64,000 bases of DNA. It comes from Methanobacteriota archaeon. Its GTDB lineage: Archaea > Halobacteriota > Methanosarcinia > Methanosarcinales > Methanosarcinaceae. Position numbers and translations under genes: made by a program. The notes beneath the pieces were generated by a model. It worked only from the letters and a program-made list of their open reading frames with translations. It searched no databases and was not told the DNA's origin. The stretch lies in NCBI GenBank assembly GCA_023399215.1, contig JAEWQJ010000020.1, forward strand, positions 1-64,000, in the 5' to 3' direction. Shown piece after piece: positions 1-9,840 of the stretch; the first letter of the stretch is position 1; each line of letters starts with the position of its first letter.

Positions 1-1
1 G

Positions 2-76
2 TACGACAACTACCTTTACGAAGTATCTCCTGAAGGTCTTTGTTTGAACAATTTATCTCTCGTATTGGAGGACTAA
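2..76 (+). pseudogene. Remnant of a DNRLRE domain
   Basis: Reading from base 2 gives 24 codons and then TAA. The peptide starts YDNYLYEVSPEG, which resembles the signature YDNRLREASPEG that opens each DNRLRE (disaggregatase-repeat) domain of the intact gene downstream. The similarity fades after about 15 residues and the frame stops, so this looks like a decayed end of a third DNRLRE module or of a gene lying to the left. The window edge hides what precedes it. Confidence 0.4.
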
Positions 77-1171
77 CCGATGCTTAGTAAGTTCTAATCA
101 GCCCAAATAACTCGCAGCTTGTGGTAATACTAGCTCTAGTGCATCGATTCCAAATTATGAATATATAACTGAATTTTAAAATCAACGCTGATCAGTGAGT
201 TTCCCATGGAAAACTAGAGATGGACAATGATACACACGAATTGAAACTGTCTGTGTTCATCTACGTTTGTCCGTGATTTATTGAGAATATGTGGAATCAA
301 TGTACTAGATATAACAAGCTCTAAGAGAAATGGTCGGAATATCTTAAGTGTAGCTAGAATGGAGCTGCAAGAGTAGCATTGGAGCAATATAATCTGACAG
401 TACTTTTATGATATGTCAGATGGTTACGCCTACTTTTCATTTCTCTTAACTTCCGTAATCTTCTCTATTTTTCATTATGTTTTCCTGGTAATTTTCTATC
501 TTTTATGAAATTTTAGTCTATACGTTTTTTACCTTTGATCATTTGTAAAATCGTCTTTTAATGTGTCTAATTCTCTCTTTTAAGGTAAAAGTAAAAAGTT
601 GACTTTGCCAAAACTATGTAATATATTATCAAGAAAAAGCATTCCCTCAAAGATGAATATCTGTAGTTTACTTTCCAAGTTTGTTTTTTGTGTAGGTTTA
701 ATAAAACTATGTTTTAATTTTGGCTTTTCTTATTCCAAAGACTTATTTGTTATCTCTATCACTATGCAACTCTTTGAATATTTGTCAAGTTTGAACAAAT
801 ATTTTTATAACATCAAGATATAGTTTACAGTGTTGACTATAGAAATTTAATTAAGAGCTAATACTCAGCTTATTCACTATGTTTCATGGGGGGAATTAGG
901 TGAATTCGAGGAATTGGCCTGAAAATCAGGGAGATTTATTCTGAGTCCCTTATTTATTGTATCTTATCGGATTCAGTAGCTTTTGCCATGAATAAATTCT
1001 CCAAACTTTTCTATAGCCTTGAATATCTGAGAATAAGCACTATTTAAAAAATCTTGTCCACTTTACAAGAAATCGAATATTAAGTTTAAGTAAATTTTGA
1101 CAAACAGTATCACATTTTGCGGGGGTATTGATACGTCGCCACATGAAAATCTACCTACGAAAATTAACAAT
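77..1171. other. Long AT-rich intergenic region
   Basis: No gene is supported here. A 74-codon open frame at 599-823 has low-complexity, AT-driven composition and no recognisable domain. Around 250-285 there is a stretch resembling a widespread intergenic phrase (TGTGTTCATCTACGTTTGTC). The region probably holds the promoter of the downstream surface protein, but I cannot point to one convincing TATA box. Confidence 0.4.
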
Positions 1172-3841
1172 ATGCGCTGTTGTGATCAATCCCAGGTAAT
1201 CTCGATATTAAAACGAGAATTAGGAATCCTTTTCTTGGTAGGTTTCCTTATTCTTGCACTCGTTCCTACTGCTCTATGCCGAAGCCCTGCACCAACTGTT
1301 TATGTTGCAGGGGATGGTAGTGGAGATTTTAACTGCGATGGAAAAGATGATCATGTACAGATAAATCAGGCTCTTAAGTTTGTGGCCGATAATTCTGAAT
1401 ATACCACTGTCCACCTTAAAGGTCCTTTTACGTATGTTATTAACGATACTCTTCTCATCGGCAGCAATACTATTCTTGAAGGGGATTCGACTGCTGTTAT
1501 CAAGCTGGTTGATCACGCAGGCTGGGTTACGATGAAACCTTTGATCCAGCAGATGAGCAGTTCCGGAAATAATAATATTGTAATAAGAGGGTTTGAGGTT
1601 AATGTGAACCATGACGGTAACACCGAGTTCGCTAAGGGTAAAGGGTACTATAATGTAATGTACTTCCTTTATTGTAAGAATGTAACCGTATGCGATATGT
1701 ATATGCACGATGGTCACGGAGACGGGCTGAGGATAAAATATGGTGAGAACATCGAGTTTTACAACAACAGAATATACAAGCTCGGACACGACGGTCTGTT
1801 TGCGATTCAGTGTCAGAATGTAGAGGCCTGGAATAATACAATAACCTGCAGGACTAACAGTGGTCTTAGAATCTGGAACTCGAACCACGTAAAATTCCAT
1901 GATAATGTAATAGATTCTTTCTATCACTGGAGTGCAGGCGGGCCAGGGATTCAGGTAGAAAAGTCTGCAGGCATTATGGATGATATAGAGATTTACAATA
2001 ATAAAATCAATAATACCTATGGCCCTGGAATCTGGCTTTTCAACTATGATAGCTCTTCTGCTACCCGAGACCAGGCAAAAGATGTCTATATCCATCACAA
2101 TACTTTCTATGACACGGGCACTAATCCTAGCATTACCTGGGTAGGCGGTATCATAACTGGCGGATTTGAAGACACTGTTATTGAAAACAATGTCTTTGAT
2201 GGAATATATCACACTGCAATCGCTAATATGTATATCAATAGTTATTCCCCAACCTATGTACCAGAAGGTGACGGATTCACAACAATTGTCCGCAATAACA
2301 TAATTGTAAATACCAGGCTGCGCACAAAGTATCCGAGTGGAACAGGGTATGGAATTATGAATTATCTGCCTGAAACGCATTCCTTTGTGCTGGAAAATAA
2401 CTGCCTCTACAATAACTCCGCAGGTAACTATAAAAACTGCGCATCGACAACTGATATCTATGTAAACCCTCTTTTTGCAGATCCAGAAAACCATGATTAC
2501 CATCTTCAATCGGTCTCAGGTCGCTGGAACGGAGAAACCTGGGTTAAAGATACAGTGAGTTCTCCCTGTATTGATGCTGGATGTTCTTTCTCGGATTACT
2601 CTAACGAGCCCGAAGATAATGGAGACAGAATCAATATAGGAAGATGTGGAAACACAATCTACGCGTCTCTTTCAGGAACCCCTTTGAATCTCTCTGGCGA
2701 GATGTACGACAACCGTATGCGTGAAGCTTCTCCTGAGGATGTCTTTTCGGATAAGTCATTTCTCGATGTCGGAGGAATTAGCAGCGTTGGTAGATACAGA
2801 GATCTTATATGGTTTAACGTAAGCGAATACACCAATGCTACTGAAATCAGTAGTGCAACTCTTTCTCTTTTCTGGTATTATCCTTCCAGCACACGACCAA
2901 ATGATACTATTATCGAGATTTACAGGCCTGTTTCCTGGAATCCTGATTATGTGAGCTGGAATAAGAAGGGTAAAGACATTGTCTGGAACAACTCAGGAGG
3001 AGATTGGTATGATAAAAATGGTGTCCTTCAGGGCAGCACTCCATATGCTACACTAACCCTGAGAGCCAGTAACTTGCCAGATAACCGGTACTATGAGCTC
3101 GATGTAACCGATCTTGTAAAAGAATATGTCAGTGGCAGGTACGAAAACACAGGTTTCCTTATAAAGGCTCGTAGTGAAAGTGATAACTATATCGCCTTCT
3201 ACAGTGCTGATTGTGGAAACACAATCCAGGAACCAAATCTTAATATTAAGAAAAGGGTAACTGCAAATGCAACTATTACTGGCGCAAAAGACAACCGCCT
3301 GCGTGAAGCCTCACCGGAGGGTGTCTTTTCTGACACATCATTTCTCGATGTAGGAGAATTGGGCAATGTTGGAAGATATAGGGATGTTATATCGTTTAAT
3401 TTAAGTGAATATACCAGTGCCACAGAGGTAGAAAGTGCAACTCTTTCTCTTTTCTGGTATTATCCTTCCAGCACACGATCAAATGATACTGTTATCGAGA
3501 TTTACAGGCCTGTTTCCTGGGATCCTGACTATGTGAGCTGGAATAAAAAGAATAAAGACATTGCCTGGAATAATACAGGAGGAGATTGGTATGATAAAAA
3601 TGGTGTCCTCCAGGGCAGCACTCCATATGCTACATTAACCCTGAGAGCCAGTAGCTTGTCAGATAACAGGTACTATGAGCTCGATGTAACTGATCTTGTA
3701 ACAGAATATGTTAGTGGCAGGTACGAAAATACAGGTTTCCTTATAAAAGCCCGCAGTGAAAGTGATAACTATATCGCTTTCTACAGTGCGGACTGTGGAA
3801 ACATGAGTCAGGTACCAAAACTGAATCTGGTTTACAGGTAA
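1172..3841 (+). CDS. Secreted right-handed beta-helix protein with two DNRLRE domains
   Basis: Predicted cell-surface protein of about 889 residues. After a basic start there is a hydrophobic N-terminal segment (residues about 20-38, GILFLVGFLILALVPTALC) that acts as signal or anchor. Next comes a parallel beta-helix region (about 50-430) rich in N-x-I/V turns (YNNRIYKLGHDGLF and similar), then two near-identical DNRLRE (disaggregatase-repeat) domains at about 511-690 and 707-889, each opening DNRxREASPE. Beta-helix folds usually bind or cleave polysaccharide; DNRLRE modules occur in Methanosarcina disaggregatase-type proteins, so a role in matrix binding or remodelling is likely. The ATG at 1172 was chosen; an in-frame TTG at 1097 would add 25 residues. 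Neither has a clear Shine-Dalgarno site. A paralogue with one DNRLRE domain lies at 24359-26446. Confidence 0.85.
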   Translation: MRCCDQSQVISILKRELGILFLVGFLILALVPTALCRSPAPTVYVAGDGSGDFNCDGKDDHVQINQALKFVADNSEYTTVHLKGPFTYVINDTLLIGSNTILEGDSTAVIKLVDHAGWVTMKPLIQQMSSSGNNNIVIRGFEVNVNHDGNTEFAKGKGYYNVMYFLYCKNVTVCDMYMHDGHGDGLRIKYGENIEFYNNRIYKLGHDGLFAIQCQNVEAWNNTITCRTNSGLRIWNSNHVKFHDNVIDSFYHWSAGGPGIQVEKSAGIMDDIEIYNNKINNTYGPGIWLFNYDSSSATRDQAKDVYIHHNTFYDTGTNPSITWVGGIITGGFEDTVIENNVFDGIYHTAIANMYINSYSPTYVPEGDGFTTIVRNNIIVNTRLRTKYPSGTGYGIMNYLPETHSFVLENNCLYNNSAGNYKNCASTTDIYVNPLFADPENHDYHLQSVSGRWNGETWVKDTVSSPCIDAGCSFSDYSNEPEDNGDRINIGRCGNTIYASLSGTPLNLSGEMYDNRMREASPEDVFSDKSFLDVGGISSVGRYRDLIWFNVSEYTNATEISSATLSLFWYYPSSTRPNDTIIEIYRPVSWNPDYVSWNKKGKDIVWNNSGGDWYDKNGVLQGSTPYATLTLRASNLPDNRYYELDVTDLVKEYVSGRYENTGFLIKARSESDNYIAFYSADCGNTIQEPNLNIKKRVTANATITGAKDNRLREASPEGVFSDTSFLDVGELGNVGRYRDVISFNLSEYTSATEVESATLSLFWYYPSSTRSNDTVIEIYRPVSWDPDYVSWNKKNKDIAWNNTGGDWYDKNGVLQGSTPYATLTLRASSLSDNRYYELDVTDLVTEYVSGRYENTGFLIKARSESDNYIAFYSADCGNMSQVPKLNLVYR
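2703..3231 (+). repeat. First copy of intragenic DNRLRE duplication
   Basis: This coding segment is repeated about 582 bases downstream (from about 3291 to 3813) with high nucleotide identity, including long runs around GATAAAAATGGTGTCCT and CTCTTTCTCTTTTCTGGTAT. It is an in-frame module duplication of 194 codons. Confidence 0.8.
3291..3813 (+). repeat. Second copy of intragenic DNRLRE duplication
   Basis: Partner of the repeat starting near 2703. The differences are scattered and many are silent, which suggests a fairly recent duplication or ongoing homogenisation. Confidence 0.8.
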
Positions 3842-4611
3842 GATTTACATTCTCAAATAAAAATTTCCATCACTTCTGACCTGATAATAAATTTCTGCTG
3901 TCGGATGTTTTGGAACTTTTTTCTTTTAATGTACGAAAAACATGAGTTTTTAAGATTTTCCAAAAAGAATCTTTTTAAGTGAGCTAGTATGGTTTCTAGA
4001 TCTACTAATCAGGATTAATTTATTTGTTTTTGCTCCCAAACTTATTCTTTTTTGTAAAAATCTAAAAGTTTTATTATAAGGTCAGGACATCTTTTGGATT
4101 TATACCTACTTTGTGTAAAATCTCTAATTATGTTTCCTAATAAGCCAGAACTTACGGGGTTTTCATTCTTAATTCTTTTTGTCTCATCTTTATGCTTTTT
4201 AAGAAGTCATACTTAGAGGTGTACTAAACTTCTACTAAAATTGATCTTAACACAAAGGCTTTTATCATTTGTAGAAATTTCTTATTGGGGGCAGTTGAAA
4301 TTTAGTTCTGGTTGAAAAAAAATGTATCTAAATAAAGTTAAAGTTAACACTGACTATAAGTATGATATCTCCAAACTTTTATTCAAAATTAAAGGTATTC
4401 TATATGAATGAAACTTATTATAATATAGTTATAAATAGAACCTCTGCTGAGAGATTAAAACTTGAGCAAAATGATCAGTGTTCAAAAGGATTTAAATATC
4501 AGTCTCTGGATAATGAGCCGGGTCAAGTCGTAAGAAAAACTTTCGTGTAAGGCTATTTTCATGACTTCTCTCAATGGTAATTCTTAAAAACGGAATTCTT
4601 TTTAAGGTGAT
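3842..4611. other. AT-rich intergenic region with possible gene fragment
   Basis: No intact gene. On the minus strand, about 4076-4215 reads roughly 50 codons with normal-looking composition (ending PDLIIKLLDFYKKE, then TAA) but no start codon after an upstream TGA, so it could be the 3' remnant of a lost gene. A plus-strand 62-codon frame at 4362-4550 has no recognised domain and no ribosome-binding site, and I do not call it. Confidence 0.35.
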
Positions 4612-6081
4612 ATGGTGTCATATCAAAAATTTGCAAAGGATGTTGGTTTTATCGGGGCAGTTCAGGTACTTACAAGCCTGGGAACTTTTTTCCTGCTCCC
4701 GATAATCACAAAAACCCTTGGAACATACGACTACGGGCTCTGGGCTCAGATCAATACCACTGTATCTCTCATCTCTCCCCTTGCACTGATGGGCCTCTCT
4801 ATGGGTTTTGTCAGGTTTTTATCTTCTGAAACGGAAATCAAAATAATAAGGGAAGCAGTATATTCAATTCTCTTTTTTGTAACTATATCCGGCCTATTGG
4901 CCTCGTTTTTACTCTATACGTTTGCAGAGCCTCTTGCCACCTTCGGTTTTAAAGACCCTCATGCAACTTATTTTATCCAGGCAGGTTCCCTTTTAATTCT
5001 GCTGAGCGTGATCGAGTCGATATCTCTTTTTTATTTCAGGATTTTCAGGCAAATTCAGACATTTTCTTACTTAACCCTTTTTGAAACGTTTGGAAAATTG
5101 TTTTTTATTCTCTTTCTTCTCAAAATGGGATACGGGCTTCTTGGTGTAATAGCAGCTACTCTACTTGTACAGGGCTTCATTTTTTTAATTTCTCTTCTGA
5201 TGATCATATCACAGATAGGATTCGTTATCCCGCGATTTACTTACATAAAAGAGTATTTGCAATTTTCTCTACCTTTAACTCCCAATTCACTTGTAAGGTG
5301 GATTACAGAGTCAAGTGACAGATATATGGTTACTTATTTTCTTGGCCTTGGAAGCGTGGGAGTATATTCAGCAGCCTGTTCAATTGGCAGTCTTATACAG
5401 CTTTTTGTAAGTTCTCTTCAGCTCATTCTTCTTCCCGAGTTATCAAAGCTTTTCGATGAAAATAAAATGGATGAAGTAAGAATTTATATGTCTCATTCTC
5501 TAAGATATTTCCTTCTCTTCTCAATTCCTGCAGTCTTTGGGCTCTCAGCTCTTGCAAAACCTTTGCTCGGGATCCTTACCACTGATGATTTTCTTTCGGG
5601 TTGGGTTGTAATTCCCATTATTGCCTTCTCAGGTCTTCTGGCAGGAATCTTCCAGATATTTGTCAATACAATGCTCCTTATCAAGCAAACAAAAACTTCG
5701 ACCTACATTAATATTGTTGCAGCAGTTTCGAATGTATTGATTAACCTTTTATTGATACCTTCCATTGGAATTGTTGGAGCCTCACTGTCAACCTTATTTT
5801 CTTACTTTTTAATGGCTGTGCTTTGTATGCATATTTCCCTAAAACACTTTAAACTTGATTTTTATCTTCATGATATTGCAAAAAGCGTTTTGTCCTCAGT
5901 AGTTATGTATTTCTTTGTTTCCTACTTCGCTATATCAAGTATCATTGAGCTTTTTGAGATTGCAGGTATGGGTGTACTTATCTATCTGGTGATGATGTTT
6001 CTGGTAGGTGGATTCACAGACCACGAACTTTCTTTAATACAAAGGTATGTATTCAGAGTCAAAAGCGAAGTCAAGCAGTAA
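4612..6081 (+). CDS. Oligosaccharide flippase (Wzx/MATE-like polytopic membrane protein)
   Basis: A 489-residue, very hydrophobic protein with about 14 predicted transmembrane helices, typical in length and pattern for polysaccharide-biosynthesis flippases of the MOP superfamily. The N-terminal half carries a polysaccharide-synthesis signature (FAKDVGFIGAVQVL, then a helix ending TFFLLPIITKTLG). Such proteins move lipid-linked oligosaccharides across the cytoplasmic membrane. The ATG start follows an AAGGTGAT ribosome-binding site. It stands alone on the plus strand, convergent with the epimerase gene. A second flippase occurs at 16383-17855, suggesting two different glycan units or two export routes. 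Confidence 0.9.
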   Translation: MVSYQKFAKDVGFIGAVQVLTSLGTFFLLPIITKTLGTYDYGLWAQINTTVSLISPLALMGLSMGFVRFLSSETEIKIIREAVYSILFFVTISGLLASFLLYTFAEPLATFGFKDPHATYFIQAGSLLILLSVIESISLFYFRIFRQIQTFSYLTLFETFGKLFFILFLLKMGYGLLGVIAATLLVQGFIFLISLLMIISQIGFVIPRFTYIKEYLQFSLPLTPNSLVRWITESSDRYMVTYFLGLGSVGVYSAACSIGSLIQLFVSSLQLILLPELSKLFDENKMDEVRIYMSHSLRYFLLFSIPAVFGLSALAKPLLGILTTDDFLSGWVVIPIIAFSGLLAGIFQIFVNTMLLIKQTKTSTYINIVAAVSNVLINLLLIPSIGIVGASLSTLFSYFLMAVLCMHISLKHFKLDFYLHDIAKSVLSSVVMYFFVSYFAISSIIELFEIAGMGVLIYLVMMFLVGGFTDHELSLIQRYVFRVKSEVKQ

Positions 6082-6140
6082 TTTTGCCTTTGTTTTATAC
6101 TGATCAACAAAAAATTGTTTAAGAAAAACTGGAATAAAAG

Positions 6141-7100
6141 TTAGTCTACTAACTTTTCCCTAAGTAATGCTCTCGCCGTTTCCCTAATGCTTCTCTCCGA
6201 TGTATAGACCGGTTTCCAGCCCAAACTTTTCATTTTTTCAATCCCTAATCTCATCCTTGGCACATCGCCTTTCCAGCCCCTGTTCCCTCCGGTATAGGTA
6301 AATTCAACATTAGAAAGCTTCATCTCTTCTATAACAGCCTTTCCTATCTCTGTGGCACTGATAGTATCCTCGGAACCGATATTATAGATATTTACCTTTT
6401 CTTCGCTGTTCTCGATTAAAAACAATATCGCATTAACGCACTCCGAAACATGAAGGTAGGATTTTTCCTGTTTGCCATCTCCCAGGATTTCCAGCAAATT
6501 AACATCATCCCTCAGTTTTTTTATAAAGTCGACCGTAATTCCGTGTGTACTGCGTGGGCCAACGATGTTTGCGAAGCGAAATATCCAGGCCTGCATATCA
6601 AAGGTATGAGAGTATGAAGTAATAAAGGCTTCACAAGCCAGTTTAGAGGCACCGTAAAGGGATATCGGAATAAGAGGGCCGTAGTCCTCTGGAGTAGGCA
6701 TAATACTCGCTTCCCCATAAACTGTCGAGGTGGAAGTAAATGCAATTTTTTTAGTATTGTTTTTCCTCATTGCTTCCAGAAGGTTATAGGTCGCCAGAAT
6801 ATTTTGATCTAGATGAACTCTGGTATCCGAAGCTCCAAGCCTGACATCAGGATTTGCGGCTACGTGACAGACAAAGTCAATACCTTTACAGGCCTTCTCT
6901 ATCGCTTCCTGGTCAAGAAGGTCTCCTTTTATCAGGGTGAAGTCTGGGTTTTCAAGATGATTTTCTATGAATTCCATTTTTCCTGAGCTCAGGTTATCAA
7001 AAACAGTAACCATGTTCCCCTTTTCTATAAGGTGATCTACGAGGTGGCTCCCTATAAAACCGGCTCCTCCTGTCACAAGTATTTTATTCTTTGCAGGCAT
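6141..7100 (-). CDS. NAD-dependent sugar-nucleotide epimerase/dehydratase (GalE-like)
   Basis: Short-chain dehydrogenase of the extended type, 319 residues from the ATG giving MPAKNKILVTGG. The Rossmann glycine motif GGAGFIGSH lies at residues 11-19, the catalytic Tyr149 and Lys153 sit in SLYGASK, and a Ser/Thr-rich strand (FTSTSTVYG, 121-129) precedes them. The likely reaction is 4-epimerisation of a UDP-sugar such as UDP-glucose or UDP-GlcNAc, but substrate cannot be read from sequence. A start nine codons upstream (7127) is possible but adds residues outside the usual fold. The gene is divergent from galU, with the shared promoter region in between, and likely supplies precursors for this glycan island. 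Confidence 0.88.
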   Translation of the reverse strand: MPAKNKILVTGGAGFIGSHLVDHLIEKGNMVTVFDNLSSGKMEFIENHLENPDFTLIKGDLLDQEAIEKACKGIDFVCHVAANPDVRLGASDTRVHLDQNILATYNLLEAMRKNNTKKIAFTSTSTVYGEASIMPTPEDYGPLIPISLYGASKLACEAFITSYSHTFDMQAWIFRFANIVGPRSTHGITVDFIKKLRDDVNLLEILGDGKQEKSYLHVSECVNAILFLIENSEEKVNIYNIGSEDTISATEIGKAVIEEMKLSNVEFTYTGGNRGWKGDVPRMRLGIEKMKSLGWKPVYTSERSIRETARALLREKLVD

Positions 7101-7225
7101 GGAAAATTCTCCAAATACTCTTTCCAAATACTCTTTCCAAACAATCTTTCTTTCGATTAATACTTTGTAATATCTTAAAGTAATCAGAAAATACTTTTAT
7201 CTCATTCCCTATAATGTGGAGTGAG

Positions 7226-7232
7226 TATATAA
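7226..7232 (+). promoter_or_regulatory. TATA box for galU
   Basis: TATATAA lies about 95 bases ahead of the galU start within the galU/epimerase divergent spacer, placing transcription start near 7255. Assignment is by motif and position only. Confidence 0.45.
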
Positions 7233-7322
7233 CCAGAGGAAATTAAACATGTTCTGGTTAAAGAGTATTATTTACCTAACTGTATGAATAACTTTTCACC
7301 TAATTCTTTCACCGGAGAGTTT

Positions 7323-8213
7323 ATGTTGACCGTTAAAAAAGCACTTATTCCGGCGGCTGGTCTTGGGACCCGTTTCCTGCCTGCCACCAAGTCGATGCCA
7401 AAAGAGATGCTTCCAATTATTGACACACCTGTGATTCAGTATGTTGTAGAGGAAGCCATTGCCTCGGGAATTGAGGATATAATCATTATCACAGGCAGAG
7501 GTAAACGGGCAATTGAAGATTATTTCGATGATTCTCCTGAACTCGAGATGCATCTTGCGAAAAAGCACAATACTGAACTTCTTAAGCTTGTCCGGGATGT
7601 TTCCTCTCTTGTGGATATTCACTATATCCGCCAGAAAGAACCTAACGGGCTAGGGGATGCGGTTCTCAGGGCAGAAAACCATATTGGAGACGAACCTTTC
7701 GCCGTGCTTCTTGGAGACGATATTATTGTGAATGACAAGCCTTGCACTGCTCAGCTCATAGATAATTTTGAAAAATATGGGAGATCCACGCTCGCAGTGG
7801 AAGAAGTTCCTCGTGAAAAATTAAGTAGTTATGGGATTATAAAGGGCAAACCTCTTAGTAATTCTCTCTATGTACTGGAGGACATTGTCGAAAAGCCGTC
7901 ACCTGAAAATGCTCCTTCCAATCTAGGAGCAATAGGCCGCTATGTCTTCACCCCTGAAATATTCGATTGTATAAAAGAAGCTGGGACAGGAGTAGGAAAC
8001 GAAATCCAGTTGACTGATGGGATTCGGATCCTTAACAGGTCGCAGATGATCTACGCATGTAGGTTCAAAGGAAAAAGATTCGATACTGGCGATAGGTTAG
8101 GGTACGTGAAATCAATAGTAGATTTTGCCCTTGAAAACGAAAATCTTAGAGAAGACGTACTTGAGTACTTAAGAGAAATTCTAGCAGAGGTAAAGGAACC
8201 TTCAAGCAAATAA
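7323..8213 (+). CDS. galU: UTP-glucose-1-phosphate uridylyltransferase
   Basis: Makes UDP-glucose from UTP and glucose 1-phosphate. The nucleotidyltransferase signature (KALIPAAGLGTRFLPATKSM then PKEMLPI) is at the N-terminus, and the uridine/sugar-site motifs LGDDI and VEKPSPE follow. Length is about 296 residues, normal for bacterial-type GalU. I start at the ATG at 7323, preceded by CCGGAGAG at good spacing; the longer frame from 7284 has no ribosome-binding site and adds 13 non-conserved residues. Its neighbours, an epimerase and UDP-glucose dehydrogenase, use its product, forming a UDP-glucose/UDP-glucuronate supply unit. Confidence 0.93.
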   Translation: MLTVKKALIPAAGLGTRFLPATKSMPKEMLPIIDTPVIQYVVEEAIASGIEDIIIITGRGKRAIEDYFDDSPELEMHLAKKHNTELLKLVRDVSSLVDIHYIRQKEPNGLGDAVLRAENHIGDEPFAVLLGDDIIVNDKPCTAQLIDNFEKYGRSTLAVEEVPREKLSSYGIIKGKPLSNSLYVLEDIVEKPSPENAPSNLGAIGRYVFTPEIFDCIKEAGTGVGNEIQLTDGIRILNRSQMIYACRFKGKRFDTGDRLGYVKSIVDFALENENLREDVLEYLREILAEVKEPSSK

Positions 8214-8237
8214 GATTCCATAAATAAGGCAGTTAGA

Positions 8238-8282
8238 GGCCAGCAAAGTTATACTATATAAGAAGCCAGCAAAGTTATACTA
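8238..8282 (+). repeat. Short direct repeat between galU and ugd
   Basis: Two copies of GCCAGCAAAGTTATACTA sit about 27 bases apart in the convergent space between galU and the dehydrogenase gene. A partly complementary CTGCTGGC follows at 8315-8322, so the transcript end can fold. Function unknown; possibly termination. Confidence 0.45.
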
Positions 8283-8323
8283 CGTAAATTTACATAATAA
8301 GAAAAAATAATTTCTGCTGGCTT

Positions 8324-9607
8324 TTACCAGCAGAGACCCTCATAATCTATATTTTTCGCTTTAATTACCCGCCTTCCATCAACTACTATCTTTCTTTTCA
8401 TGACTTCAAATTCAGAGTCAAGTTTCTTGAACTCGTCCCATTCTGTCATTACAAGGCAGGCATCAGCACTTTCAAGAGCGTCTTTAGCTTTCCCAGAGTA
8501 TTCAATTGTTGGAAAGATTCGCTTCATATTCTCGGTTGCCATCGGGTCGTAAGCCGAAACCTCTGCTCCTAATCTTAGAAGTTCAGCAATGACCGGGATA
8601 GCTCTGGACTCCCTTATATCGTCCGTGTCGTTTTTAAAAGCAAGCCCAAGGACTGCAACCTTTTTGCCCGCAAGGCTTCCTATTTTCTTCTGAAGTATTT
8701 CGGTCATCAGAATTGGCTGTTTTTCGTTTACTCCAATTACGGATTCCAGAAGCACTGGAGAATATCCTATTTCTTTTGCCTTTCCTATAAGTGCTTTTAC
8801 ATCTTTTGGGAAGCAGGATCCTCCAAATCCTGCTCCTGAATTCAAAAACTTTGGGGATACCCTGGAATCCTTACCTACCGCTTTCATAACTTCGTAGGTA
8901 TCAACGTTTAACCTTTTGCAAATATTGCCAATCTCGTTAGCAAAGGATATTTTGGTTGCCAGAAGGGAGTTATTTGCATATTTGATCATTTCCGCTGTTG
9001 ATACACTTGTGCGGGTGACCTCACATTTAAAGGTCCGGTAAAGTTCTGAAACAAGATCTCCTGATTTCTGGTCAATTGCTCCCACAACTATTTTATCAGG
9101 ATGCATGAAGTCGTAGACGGCTTTTCCTTCTCTGAGGAATTCGGGGTTCATTGCGACTCCAAAGTCTTTTCCTGCAACCTTTCCTGAAGTTTCTTCCAGG
9201 ATTGGAAGAACAAATTTTTCAGTTGTCTCGGGCACGACTGTACTTTTAACAACCACTACATGGTACCCTTTTTTCTTTGCCAGTACTGCCCCTATACTTG
9301 CTGTTGCCGCACGAACAATTGAAAGGTCTATGCTTCCATCTTCTGCGGAAGGAGTTCCTACGCAGATAAAGGAAATGTCCGTATTCTTGATCGCAAATTC
9401 ATAGTCAGTGGTTGCAGTGAGACTTTTTCCTGCATATTTTTGCAAAAGCTCTCCAAGTCCTTCTTCATAGATCGGGGGAATGCCTGCATTTATCTGATCC
9501 ATCTTTTTCTTGTCGATATCTACGCAGACTACTTCATGCCCGACTTCTGCAAAACATGCGGCTGTGACTGAGCCCACATATCCTGACCCTATAACGGAAA
9601 TTTTCAT
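8324..9607 (-). CDS. ugd: UDP-glucose 6-dehydrogenase
   Basis: Oxidises UDP-glucose to UDP-glucuronate with two NAD+. It has 427 residues; the N-terminal NAD fold begins KISVIGSGYVGSV, the central dimer helix contains KYANNSLLATKISFANE, and the catalytic cysteine is Cys265 in FGGSCFPKDV. The C-terminal UDP-binding domain has GLAFKNDTDDIRESRA. Length and motifs are complete. The enzyme family also includes UDP-ManNAc dehydrogenase, so substrate is inferred from the neighbouring galU. The product is a common building block of Methanosarcina matrix polysaccharide (methanochondroitin contains glucuronate; established knowledge). Confidence 0.92.
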   Translation of the reverse strand: MKISVIGSGYVGSVTAACFAEVGHEVVCVDIDKKKMDQINAGIPPIYEEGLGELLQKYAGKSLTATTDYEFAIKNTDISFICVGTPSAEDGSIDLSIVRAATASIGAVLAKKKGYHVVVVKSTVVPETTEKFVLPILEETSGKVAGKDFGVAMNPEFLREGKAVYDFMHPDKIVVGAIDQKSGDLVSELYRTFKCEVTRTSVSTAEMIKYANNSLLATKISFANEIGNICKRLNVDTYEVMKAVGKDSRVSPKFLNSGAGFGGSCFPKDVKALIGKAKEIGYSPVLLESVIGVNEKQPILMTEILQKKIGSLAGKKVAVLGLAFKNDTDDIRESRAIPVIAELLRLGAEVSAYDPMATENMKRIFPTIEYSGKAKDALESADACLVMTEWDEFKKLDSEFEVMKRKIVVDGRRVIKAKNIDYEGLCW

Positions 9608-9750
9608 AAATTGAACCTCTTTATTGAGAATTGGAGAGTAATCAATTCCAATTCTTATTTATTTTTTGATAGGAACTCTTTTCAGGTTTACTATAGAAAC
9701 CTCCAATCTATACGGGTTTCTACCGCAAGTTCCTAATAATTCTTCGCAAG

Positions 9751-9759
9751 TTTATATAG
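9751..9759 (+). promoter_or_regulatory. TATA box ahead of small membrane protein
   Basis: TTTATATAG lies about 85 bases ahead of the small CDS at 9841, which would put the transcript start near 9780. Confidence 0.4.
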
Positions 9760-9840
9760 TTTAAAGGCTTATACTTTGTATAGTTAGGATTTAATACATG
9801 TTTTGATAACTCCTTTACAGAAGTTTTGGGGGATATTATA

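Noticed and set aside
599..823. 74-codon frame
   Set aside because: No domain, no ribosome-binding site, AT-driven composition.
1274..2509. 411-codon open frame on the minus strand
   Set aside because: It lies entirely opposite the beta-helix gene, whose protein is clearly real; the reverse frame has Cys/Ile-rich, unlikely composition.
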